The notes: generated by a model from the sequence alone, not told the origin. Counted from the first letter of the stretch, positions 1-7,010 are shown. The stretch: 10,116 nucleotides of DNA from Ruminococcus sp. (GCA_017502425.1 JAFVVB010000190.1:1-10116), one strand, 5' to 3'. Translations and numbers: made by a program.

Positions 1-111
1 AAGCACTCCATCTTCTATCACAAAATCAGCCTGTGCAGAATTTACAAGCACAGATGGCATAGTGCACACGAGAAGAAACAATGCTAAGAATACAGAAACA
101 ATTTTTTTCAT
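1..111 (-). CDS. Secreted protein, N-terminal fragment (possible leucine-rich-repeat surface protein)
   Basis: Only the first 37 codons lie in the window; the gene runs off the left edge. It starts at ATG 109-111 behind a GAGGTA ribosome binding site (118-123, about 7 nt gap). The peptide has a classic signal sequence: MKK, a hydrophobic core of about 15 residues, then a likely signal peptidase site after the NSAQA stretch near residue 28. The first mature residues, DFVIEDGVL, resemble the opening of many clostridial BspA-type leucine-rich-repeat proteins, which often start with a similar 'F-x-I-x-D/N-G-V-L' strand. That family guess rests on about nine residues and is tentative; secretion is well supported. 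A terminator hairpin sits directly upstream of the ribosome binding site, so how the gene is transcribed is unclear. Confidence 0.8.
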   Translation of the reverse strand, partial: MKKIVSVFLALFLLVCTMPSVLVNSAQADFVIEDGVL

Positions 112-125
112 TCTAACTACCTCAT

Positions 126-153
126 AAAACAAAAACGGGCGGTAAAACCGCCC
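126..153 (-). terminator. Rho-independent terminator after the acidic-tail membrane protein gene
   Basis: A perfect 7 bp stem pairs 137-143 (GGGCGGT on the plus strand) with 147-153 (ACCGCCC), with a 3 nt loop. Read on the minus strand it is followed by a G, five Ts, another G and four Ts (126-136). It begins 7 nt after the TAA stop at 161-163. Its T-rich tail ends only a few bases before the ribosome binding site of the next gene. Confidence 0.85.
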
Positions 154-160
154 ATTCAAA

Positions 161-1438
161 TTAATTTAATTCGTCCTCTGATATTTCGAGAATGAGCCTG
201 TCTATTTTATCAATAGTATCAATAACATCTTCAGTCTCTTCGACTTCCTGTTCATCATAAGTGCTGTCAGCCTTAGTGATGTAATATGAAGCATCCTCTT
301 CATCCATCTCAGGCTCAACCTCCTCGCTTTCAACAGGCATAATCAAATCCTCGTCACTAGGAGCAGCACCGTAGATGAAATCGCTCTTATACTCATCGGC
401 ATCATCATCTTCTTCATATGAATCCATAGAAGCCTGTGCCACTTCGATGTAGACTTCGTCATCAATAGCTAAGTGATCCTCGTTATATCCTTCAGTCGGG
501 ATTTTATTAACGATTTCGTCAGGCTTATTACCATGTGCAACAGAATGAGCCAAAGCGTTAACGATATCAGCGTCAGGGTCTTTAATATCCTCGTATTCAC
601 CTTCAGTTTCTTCATCTTCTATAATTTCGATTTCATCTTTAGTCTTAACACATGCACCCATTTCAATAATGAACGATAAAATATAGATACCGAGCAAGAA
701 AAGCTGAACAGCCTGAATTTCACTTAAAATATCAAATTCGGAAATGTTGTTTACATAACCGCCTAATACGAACACTGACTGTGATAAAAGCATAGTTACA
801 GCAGGCATACCGAATATAAAAGCTGAGCGCACAGGACTTTTACCCTTCATCAGCGCGATTATCATAGCATAATTAAACAAGAAAAGAGTGGTGAAAATAT
901 AGCACGCAAGCTCAGTAACGTCGGTAACCGCAATAGAAACAGTAGTGAAACCCAAGAAACATTTAACTAATCTGAACGCACCCCAGAGTGCCGGAATCAG
1001 ATAGAAAAGTGAGAGTCCTTTAACTCCACCGTTACCAACGAAATGATTAAGTCCCATAACAACGAACACTATCGCACATAAAATAGTGAGAATAATATCA
1101 GTAATTACAAGAGCATCGAATTGATATATCCTTGTTATGTTATAAGCTTCGTTAGCGCTTTCCACCGCAAATGCTATCGCAAGGAGCATAGCACTAACAC
1201 CTGCAACAAAGTTTTTATTTATAAGATATACGGGTGCAATTTTCTTATCAATAAGGCAGAAAATAACAGCAAAAAGTAAAACTAAAACTGCACATCCAAT
1301 AGCGATATATGACAGCATCAGGCTATTCAAACCGTAAAATGTACCATCATCACCTAAAAAGAAAAGCTGGATAACTTTGATAGCAAGTGCCGCTAAAGTC
1401 AGCGGTGCAAAAGCAATCCAAGATAGTTTAGAAGTCAT
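161..1438 (-). CDS. Multi-spanning membrane protein with long acidic cytoplasmic-type tail, unknown function
   Basis: I do not recognise a family for this 425-residue protein. Residues 1-263 contain about eight hydrophobic segments, roughly 7-27, 42-63, 75-93, 109-131, 141-161, 170-197, 205-228 and 241-263, so this half should sit in the membrane. Residues 264-425 are hydrophilic and strongly acidic: I count 59 Asp/Glu in 162 residues, in clusters such as YEEDDDADEY (341-350). The last 20 residues have an amphipathic look (I/L/V spaced among D/E). Membrane helix charge bias would favour a cytoplasmic tail, but I cannot settle topology. ATG start at 1436-1438 with a strong AAAGGAGA ribosome binding site at 1445-1452. 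The gene appears monocistronic: it has its own near-consensus promoter with an inverted repeat (1490-1518) and a terminator 7 nt after the stop. Possible roles include sensing or scaffolding at the membrane, but nothing in the sequence proves one. Confidence 0.85.
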   Translation of the reverse strand: MTSKLSWIAFAPLTLAALAIKVIQLFFLGDDGTFYGLNSLMLSYIAIGCAVLVLLFAVIFCLIDKKIAPVYLINKNFVAGVSAMLLAIAFAVESANEAYNITRIYQFDALVITDIILTILCAIVFVVMGLNHFVGNGGVKGLSLFYLIPALWGAFRLVKCFLGFTTVSIAVTDVTELACYIFTTLFLFNYAMIIALMKGKSPVRSAFIFGMPAVTMLLSQSVFVLGGYVNNISEFDILSEIQAVQLFLLGIYILSFIIEMGACVKTKDEIEIIEDEETEGEYEDIKDPDADIVNALAHSVAHGNKPDEIVNKIPTEGYNEDHLAIDDEVYIEVAQASMDSYEEDDDADEYKSDFIYGAAPSDEDLIMPVESEEVEPEMDEEDASYYITKADSTYDEQEVEETEDVIDTIDKIDRLILEISEDELN

Positions 1439-1489
1439 AATGTATCTCCTTTGAAGTTATAGTATACCATATTACATTTATACATATAT

Positions 1490-1518
1490 ATTGTATATTA
1501 CTACTATTTAGTAGTCAA
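1490..1518 (-). promoter_or_regulatory. Sigma-A-type promoter of the acidic-tail membrane protein gene
   Basis: On the minus strand a -35 TTGACT (1513-1518) is separated by exactly 17 bp from a -10 TACAAT (1490-1495); each hexamer has five of six consensus bases. It lies about 50 bp upstream of the ATG at 1438. A second candidate, an extended -10 TGGTATACT at 1461-1469, lies closer but would start transcription almost on the ribosome binding site and has no good -35. Confidence 0.75.
1500..1515. promoter_or_regulatory. Inverted repeat inside promoter spacer, likely operator
   Basis: Perfect 7+7 bp inverted repeat, ACTACTA-TT-TAGTAGT on the plus strand, centred between 1507 and 1508. It fills most of the spacer between the -35 and -10 boxes and touches the last three bases of the -35. 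This is the usual place for a repressor dimer site. The half-site lacks the TGTA/TACA core of BlaI/MecI operators, so I do not assign a regulator. Confidence 0.55.
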
Positions 1519-1545
1519 GTTAATTTATTGTAAACATTAACCAGT

Positions 1546-1574
1546 AAAAAAAGAGCGTCATAAGACGCTCTTTT
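1546..1574 (-). terminator. Rho-independent terminator of the DacA-like gene pair
   Basis: An 11 bp perfect stem (1549-1559 with 1564-1574; core AGAGCGTC/GACGCTCT) closes a 4 nt loop, and on the minus strand ends in a run of seven Ts (1546-1552). The hairpin overlaps the end of the coding sequence: the last four codons are in the upstream arm and the TGA stop (1558-1560) falls at the loop/downstream-arm junction. Confidence 0.9.
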
Positions 1575-2901
1575 CATATTGTTTATAACGTTTTCTGGAT
1601 GATTTGCTCTGCTTTTTCTTAGAGTAAGAAGAAGACACTGCAACATAAATAACAAAAAGTATAATGACTATAAGAACAGAAATCAAGAACCATACTGATG
1701 TAAGAACACTTTTTACAAGCTCTGTGATATAAAGGATAAGGCTGACTCTGACGTTTTCCTGAGAAACGAGATTAATCTTAGTTACTGCGTCATTTTTATA
1801 ATAAACAGTAGCTGTGGTAACAACTTCGTTCTTGGAAATAGGTGCGCTGACCGGCTCAGTAGTATCCGGTACAATAGACACATCAGCTTCATCATAGCTG
1901 TTAGGTAAAATGATATTAAGGTCAACCTCAGGCACTAGCAAGATAGACTCTGTGTCCCATGCGTTGAGAACTTTTTGCTCACATATAGGTGTGTCCTTAG
2001 TAGCCTGAGTCACAAAATCCAGATTCAAAAACGCCCATCTATAAAGATTGGCTGATTCTATCATAGGATACTGCTCTGTGACTTCTTTCTCGTAGTTGTA
2101 TGGTGCGTGTAAACACACTGTAAGGTAAGCGTAACCATCATAAATGGCAGTACTTACTAAACAGCGTCCTGCCTGATCGGTAGTACCGTTTTTGACACCG
2201 GTGGCATATGTGTAATAATAATCACCACCACGACCTGAGTCAATCATATAGTTCGTTGTTATGAGCGGATATTCATCACCTTTTAGATAATACTCGGTAG
2301 TGGAACAAATCTTAGAAAACAACGGTAAGCCCATAGCATATTTAGTCATAATATACATATCACGTGCCGTTGTATAGTGGTTATTATCATGCACACCGGT
2401 TACGTTAGTAAAATGTGTGCTTTTGCAACCAAGGTCTTTTGCTTTTTTATTCATCATCTCGACAAAGTTTTTGCCGGATTTAGTTTGGATATAATCAGCT
2501 AAAACAGTAGCTGAATCATGTCCTACTGGTACCATCATCGCATAAAGAAGGTCGGTTACAGACAACTTCTTACCCACATGATATTCAAGACCTGAACACT
2601 CCATTCCACTATTTTCAATAGATGTGATAATAGACTGTTTTATTTCTATCTTTGTGTTATCGTAGTCTTCAAAGTACTCAGCCGCAATAATATATGTCAT
2701 AATTTTAGTCAAAGACGCAGGATATCTTTTAGTATCCGCATCTTTTTCGAAAACAACCATATCCGCGTCCAGATTAACCATGATTATAGAATCAGAGTAA
2801 GTTTTCACATCACAATCAAAAGTAATCGCTGATGTGCTCACGCTGAAAGTCATAGACACAAAAACAGTAAACACAATAATTAAACTGATAATTCTTCTCA
2901 T
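1558..2901 (-). CDS. DacA-like serine-type D-Ala-D-Ala carboxypeptidase homologue (S11), membrane anchored, with altered second and third motifs
   Basis: 447 residues. The signal peptide is 1-25 (cleavage probably after STSA). The S11/PBP5 peptidase domain follows, then a beta-rich region (about 300-385) comparable to the PBP5 C-terminal domain, a membrane helix at about 398-422 and a basic tail (KKKQSKSSRKR). The family trims the terminal D-Ala from peptidoglycan stem peptides outside the membrane. The nucleophile motif S63-L-T-K66 is intact. The second motif, normally Ser-x-Asn, is V126-G-H128, and the third, normally Lys-Thr-Gly, is K237-N-G239 in the context TGVKNGTTDQAG. Catalysis is therefore possible but doubtful. 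I choose ATG 2899-2901 over the upstream GTG 2905-2907 because the AGGA at 2910-2913 is 8 nt from the ATG and only 2 nt from the GTG. The start lies 2 nt after the upstream gene's TGA, so the pair is translationally close-coupled. Confidence 0.9.
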   Translation of the reverse strand: MRRIISLIIVFTVFVSMTFSVSTSAITFDCDVKTYSDSIIMVNLDADMVVFEKDADTKRYPASLTKIMTYIIAAEYFEDYDNTKIEIKQSIITSIENSGMECSGLEYHVGKKLSVTDLLYAMMVPVGHDSATVLADYIQTKSGKNFVEMMNKKAKDLGCKSTHFTNVTGVHDNNHYTTARDMYIMTKYAMGLPLFSKICSTTEYYLKGDEYPLITTNYMIDSGRGGDYYYTYATGVKNGTTDQAGRCLVSTAIYDGYAYLTVCLHAPYNYEKEVTEQYPMIESANLYRWAFLNLDFVTQATKDTPICEQKVLNAWDTESILLVPEVDLNIILPNSYDEADVSIVPDTTEPVSAPISKNEVVTTATVYYKNDAVTKINLVSQENVRVSLILYITELVKSVLTSVWFLISVLIVIILFVIYVAVSSSYSKKKQSKSSRKRYKQYEKSVL

Positions 2902-2903
2902 AA

Positions 2904-4199
2904 TCACTTTCCTGACTGTGTAGCTGTTGCTTCTTTTTTATTCTTAGGTGTAGGTTCTGATGCAGTAGGCACCTTTTCTTTAGAGCTCTTAGAATCATCG
3001 TTAGAAACTAAAGTAGATTCAAGCATAGTATTCGCAAAACTTCCAAGGTCCTCCAGCATAGCTATACCATCAGAAGTATTAGCGATGAGATCAACGTCTT
3101 TAACATAATCTGAATCGTAATACATCTTTGCAGTTCCCATATTCTGACCATAGAACACAGGCAACTCAACTGCTCCCAGTTCAACATAGTCAAAAGTAAC
3201 CTTCGATTCGTCAAACTGCGCTGGCATAGTCATATAGATATCTTCACCAGTAGTAAGTTCAATCTTCGATTCGCCCCATGAAGATTGCGCATAAACAGTA
3301 TCGATAACGGTTTCTTCAGAGACAACACGTTTATTATCAAGGCTTGTGTATGCCCACGTGAGAAGCTGTTTAGTCTCGGTAAAAGCATTATGTTCGCTGA
3401 GTCTCTGAGCATTTAAAATGATGCAAACGTAGGAAACATCGCTATACTTGGATACAGCGGCTATATTTCCTTTAGCGGTCACATCATAGCCGTATTTACC
3501 ATTTTTGACGTGTCTGAAATAATACGGACTTTTTGCTCTCAAAAGCGAATTGGTGTTACCGATAGTAAGCTTAGGGTCTTTATAGTTATCAGGAATATAG
3601 GTTGGTGTATCGGCTATTTCAGTATAGTCAGGTGTATCAAGAGCACATAATACAATCTTATATAAATCCGAACACGTACTGAACTGGGTTGAATTATTCA
3701 CAGCCGCAGGAGACGAAAATCTCGTTTTAGTACAACCGAGATCTCTGGCTTTTTTATTCATAAGCTCAACAAATTTATCTTCTTTTCCTTTAGTTACGTA
3801 ATCAGCCAGAACATAACACGCATCACTACCGTTAGTCATCATTACGTAATGCAATAAATCCTTAACGCTCAGCGTTTTACCGATAAATTTATCAAGCGTA
3901 GTATCAGAGTTATCATGAGCGTTAACGACAGATGCTTTGATAGGAACGCGTTCAGATATATCAGAAACGTTATTTCTCGCCACTATATAGGTCATAATAT
4001 TAGAAAGATGAGAAATAAAGCGGGCTGTATCGATATTTTTATTATAAACAATAGTATCTGTTTCTATGTTAGCAACCAACACAGACGATGATGTTACAGT
4101 AACATCACATTCGTATGTATCGGCAGCAAAAGGTACAGTGCTAAATCCAAACACTACACATAACAGCATACAAATACAAAAAATCAGCTTTTTCTTCAT
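2904..4199 (-). CDS. Secreted DacA-like pseudoenzyme (S11 fold without catalytic motifs)
   Basis: 431 residues, first gene of the pair. ATG start at 4197-4199 with AAGGA at 4207-4211. Signal peptide 1-25 (PFA then ADTYE). The body aligns with the neighbouring DacA-like protein along its length: a CDV stretch near residue 31, IMTYIVA at 68-74, SVKDLLHYVM at 111-120, LADYV at 131-135 and MNKKARDLGC at 147-156. The catalytic motifs are gone. Where the partner has Ser-Leu-Thr-Lys, this has H64-L-S-N67; the Ser-x-Asn position is N123-G-S125; the Lys-Thr-Gly position is K232-N-G234. With neither nucleophile nor general base it should not hydrolyse peptides. There is no C-terminal membrane helix; it ends in a Ser/Thr/Lys/Pro-rich tail (about 400-431). 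It could bind peptidoglycan or regulate or pair with the downstream paralogue; that is inference. Tandem duplication followed by divergence is the simplest origin. Confidence 0.9.
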   Translation of the reverse strand: MKKKLIFCICMLLCVVFGFSTVPFAADTYECDVTVTSSSVLVANIETDTIVYNKNIDTARFISHLSNIMTYIVARNNVSDISERVPIKASVVNAHDNSDTTLDKFIGKTLSVKDLLHYVMMTNGSDACYVLADYVTKGKEDKFVELMNKKARDLGCTKTRFSSPAAVNNSTQFSTCSDLYKIVLCALDTPDYTEIADTPTYIPDNYKDPKLTIGNTNSLLRAKSPYYFRHVKNGKYGYDVTAKGNIAAVSKYSDVSYVCIILNAQRLSEHNAFTETKQLLTWAYTSLDNKRVVSEETVIDTVYAQSSWGESKIELTTGEDIYMTMPAQFDESKVTFDYVELGAVELPVFYGQNMGTAKMYYDSDYVKDVDLIANTSDGIAMLEDLGSFANTMLESTLVSNDDSKSSKEKVPTASEPTPKNKKEATATQSGK

Positions 4200-4222
4200 A
4201 GTATTTTCCTTAAAAATATGAT

Positions 4223-4228
4223 ATTATA
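4223..4228 (-). promoter_or_regulatory. Probable -10 box for the DacA-like pair
   Basis: A perfect TATAAT on the minus strand, 24 bp upstream of the ATG at 4199 and 11 bp before the AAGGA ribosome binding site. No good -35 lies 16-18 bp upstream (TTCTGT at 4247-4252 is the nearest, 2-3 matches). The 92 bp between the divergent starts (4200-4291) must also hold the promoter of the plus-strand gene, where I see only weak matches (TTATAT at 4254-4259). Confidence 0.45.
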
Positions 4229-4291
4229 TTTTTATCTTACAATAAAACAGAAATTATATCAATCATTTTTTCAAATTTAGGAGGATTTGTT

Positions 4292-4954
4292 ATGATATAC
4301 ATCACCGGAGATACCCACGGGCAGCTTAGTGACCTTGACAGCAGAAAAATCAGCAAACTTAAAAAAGATGATGTACTGATTATTACCGGAGATTTCGGAT
4401 TTTTATGGGATAATTCTAAAACAGAATTAAAAAACCTAAAAAAGCTGTCAAAGCGTAAATACAAAATACTTTTCGTAGAAGGGGTACACGAAAATTTCGA
4501 TATACTGAAGCAGTACGAATACTGTGAGCTTTTCGGCTCAAGCGCAAGAAAAATCAGCGACAACATATATTGTCTTAAACGCGGAGAAATTTATACCATC
4601 AATAATAAGAAATTCTTCTGCTTAGGCGGCGGTGACGTTGAGGATTCCATAGAGAACCTCGACGACAACCCATTGAACCACAAAAGCATGCCTACTGACA
4701 TCGAACTGGAAAATGCTGTCAATAATCTCCAGAACAACGACAAAAAGGTCGATGTAATCATAACACATGAAGCTCCGGCTTCAGTAAAGAGAGTTATCAG
4801 AAGAGATGCCGTAATCAATGATCTCAATATCTTTTTAGATACATTACTTCACAACGTGTGGTATGACCAATGGATATTCGGCAGCCTTCATACTGACAGA
4901 GTAATTTCGCGATCTATGACATGTGTATATCAGGAAGTTATAAAAATCGACTAA
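4292..4954 (+). CDS. Small metallophosphoesterase-family protein lacking two expected metal ligands
   Basis: 220 residues, ATG at 4292-4294 with a perfect AGGAGG (4279-4284) 7 nt upstream. It has the calcineurin-like phosphoesterase layout: D7-x-H9 in GDTHG, D34 in GDFG, a 'G-N-H-E' motif region at 64-67, ITHEAP with H159, and a 'G-H-x-H' region at 197-200. In this family those residues bind two metal ions for phosphoester hydrolysis. Here the third motif reads GVHEN, so the ligand Asn is V65, and the last reads GSLH, so the first His is S198; H200 remains. Two of the expected ligands are missing, so activity is likely reduced, altered or lost. No signal peptide, so cytoplasmic. It is the only plus-strand gene, diverging from the DacA-like pair, and its TAA overlaps the recG stop codon. 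Substrate unknown. Confidence 0.85.
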   Translation: MIYITGDTHGQLSDLDSRKISKLKKDDVLIITGDFGFLWDNSKTELKNLKKLSKRKYKILFVEGVHENFDILKQYEYCELFGSSARKISDNIYCLKRGEIYTINNKKFFCLGGGDVEDSIENLDDNPLNHKSMPTDIELENAVNNLQNNDKKVDVIITHEAPASVKRVIRRDAVINDLNIFLDTLLHNVWYDQWIFGSLHTDRVISRSMTCVYQEVIKID

Positions 4955-6993
4955 TTCATAGTTGATTCATCCAAAGATTTGAAAAGCAACTTAATCATAG
5001 CTTTGAGTCCTTTGAATTCCATCTTTGATAAATCAGGAGAAATTTCAAGTATATACGATGCTGCTTCCTGAGCTTTAACAAGACTGTTTACATCAGAAAA
5101 ATCAGCAATGTTGAGTTGTGGAAGACCATGCTGACGATTACCGAAAAAGTCACCCGGACCTCTGAGTCTGAGGTCTTCATCAGCTATCTCAAAGCCATCA
5201 TTGGTTCTGCACATAGTAGATAGACGTTTTTGTGTATCTTCGCCTTTATTATCAGAAACCAGTATACAATACGATTCGTGCTCCCCTCTTCCCACTCTTC
5301 CTCTTAGCTGATGAAGCTGAGATAGTCCGAATCTATCAGCGTTTTCAATCATCATAACCGATGCGTTTTTTACATCGACGCCGACTTCTATAACAGTGGT
5401 TGAAACCAAAACTAAGATATCACCTGCGGTATATTCATTCATAACCTGCTCTTTGTCTTTTGCTTTCATTTTGCCGTGCAGTATTCCTACCGGATAATCC
5501 CTGAACTCATCAAGCATCAATTCGGCAGCGTAATTCTGAGCAGACTCAAGCTCAAGCTCGCCTTCTTCCACAAGCGGACAGACGATGTAGCATTGACGAC
5601 CTTTATCTAATTCATTCTTTATAAAAGAGAGTGCTCTGTGACGCTTTTTAGTATCAATGAGCATAGTTTTAACGGTCTTTCTTCCAGGAGGAAGCTCGTT
5701 TATGCAAGTGATATCAAGGTCACCGTAAATAATAAGTCCTAATGTTCTCGGAATTGGTGTCGCTGATAAAACCATCACGTGTGGTTGCTCACCCTTTTTG
5801 AAGAGTTTAGAGCGCTGTTCTACGCCGAAACGATGTTGTTCATCAGTTATAGCGCACCCGAGACGTTTAAATTTAGTATCATCGGTAATAAGCGTATGTG
5901 TACCGATAATCAAGTCGATTTCGCCATCTGCGAGTTTTTCTCTGACTTTATCCTTTTTTGATTTAGTCATAGACCCAACGAGTAAATCAACTTTTATGGA
6001 AAACTGCTCAAACATTTTTGATAAATTATCATAATGTTGTTGAGCCAGAATTTCAGTCGGTGCCATAAACGCCGCCTGATATCCGTTTTTAATAGCATTA
6101 AAGCAAACAGCGGCAGCTACTACGGTTTTACCGCAACCAACATCACCCTGAACCAATCTGTTCATGGGTGATTTTTTATTTTTCATATCATTCACACAAT
6201 CAACAATAGCATTTTTCTGAGCGTTAGTAAGAGTATACGGTAAGGTTTTTATAAAATCTCCTGTAAAATCATCGTGCATTTTACAGGAAGTTTCAGTAAG
6301 TTTCTTATTCTTGAGCAATCTGAGTCCAAGATTAAGTATAAGCATCTCTTCAAAAACCAGACGTTTTCTGGCTTTTTCAAGAGAACTTTCATCACACGGA
6401 AAATGAATGTTTTCAAGTGCAAAACGCAAAGTACATAAATCATAGCGTTTTAGTATATCATACGGCAACGGATCAACCATCGTTTCAGGCAACATAGAAA
6501 GTGCCTGCTTCTGAGCACCTATTACCACACGATTAGTAAGACCCGATGTCAGATTATAAATCGGGGTAATACTGCTACTCATATCACTTTCCTTTTTAAA
6601 CTCGGGAGAAGTCATAGAAAAGCCGTATAAATCACGGTTTACTTTACCGTAAAAATAGTATTCTTCGGAGTATTTAAGCATAGTAGATATATATTTATTA
6701 TTAAAAAATACAATTTCTATCACTCCGCTATCATCAGCAACTTGAACTTTAGATAAAATTCTTCCTCCACTGATGCGCACTGTATTCACAGCGCTGGTGA
6801 CGCGTGCTTTTATTAAGTATTTTTCTCCATTAGAAATTTCAGAAATAGGAGTTACCTCTCCCCACTGAGAATATGTACGAGGATAAAACCTCAGCAATTC
6901 TCCGACAGAATGAATACCCAGCTTAGAGAAAAGCTCGGCTCTCGTTTTTCCGAATCCTTTAAGCGAAGTTATAGGTACATCATATAACGACAC
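4951..6993 (-). CDS. recG: ATP-dependent DNA helicase RecG
   Basis: 680 residues, normal for RecG, a monomeric superfamily 2 helicase that reverses stalled forks and processes branched DNA. The N-terminal wedge/OB region (about 50-160) precedes the helicase core. Walker A is GDVGCGKT (283-290), motif II is DEQH (384-387), motif III SATPIPRT (410-416 region), and motif VI QLRGRVGRG (562-570). The RecG translocation region LRLRGPGDFFG-type stretch is at 608-627. All key residues look intact. It starts at GTG 6991-6993, chosen because GGAGGTGA (6998-7005) sits 7 nt upstream and the first residues (SLYDVPITSLKGFGKTRAE) match the usual N-terminus. It follows fakA, a common arrangement in Firmicutes, but a terminator hairpin lies between them. 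Its TAG (4951-4953) overlaps the TAA of the convergent phosphoesterase gene. Confidence 0.97.
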   Translation of the reverse strand: MSLYDVPITSLKGFGKTRAELFSKLGIHSVGELLRFYPRTYSQWGEVTPISEISNGEKYLIKARVTSAVNTVRISGGRILSKVQVADDSGVIEIVFFNNKYISTMLKYSEEYYFYGKVNRDLYGFSMTSPEFKKESDMSSSITPIYNLTSGLTNRVVIGAQKQALSMLPETMVDPLPYDILKRYDLCTLRFALENIHFPCDESSLEKARKRLVFEEMLILNLGLRLLKNKKLTETSCKMHDDFTGDFIKTLPYTLTNAQKNAIVDCVNDMKNKKSPMNRLVQGDVGCGKTVVAAAVCFNAIKNGYQAAFMAPTEILAQQHYDNLSKMFEQFSIKVDLLVGSMTKSKKDKVREKLADGEIDLIIGTHTLITDDTKFKRLGCAITDEQHRFGVEQRSKLFKKGEQPHVMVLSATPIPRTLGLIIYGDLDITCINELPPGRKTVKTMLIDTKKRHRALSFIKNELDKGRQCYIVCPLVEEGELELESAQNYAAELMLDEFRDYPVGILHGKMKAKDKEQVMNEYTAGDILVLVSTTVIEVGVDVKNASVMMIENADRFGLSQLHQLRGRVGRGEHESYCILVSDNKGEDTQKRLSTMCRTNDGFEIADEDLRLRGPGDFFGNRQHGLPQLNIADFSDVNSLVKAQEAASYILEISPDLSKMEFKGLKAMIKLLFKSLDESTMN

Positions 6994-7010
6994 GGTGTCA
7001 CCTCCATTTT

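Noticed and set aside
1500..1515. BlaI/MecI-type operator near penicillin-binding-protein homologues
   Set aside because: The half-site ACTACTA lacks the TACA/TGTA core of those operators, and the promoter drives the membrane protein gene, not the DacA-like pair.
2902..2907. GTG start at 2905-2907 for the second DacA-like gene
   Set aside because: The AGGA motif is only 2 nt away from it but 8 nt from the ATG at 2899-2901, which also gives a better signal peptide start (MRR).
4237..4566. Minus-strand open frame of 109 codons over the start of the phosphoesterase gene
   Set aside because: It is antisense to clear GDTHG and GDFG motifs and has a random, Ser/Leu/Phe-rich composition.
6994..7002. 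GGTGACACC inverted repeat over the recG ribosome binding site
   Set aside because: Arms of 4 bp around one base cannot form a hairpin and occur often by chance.
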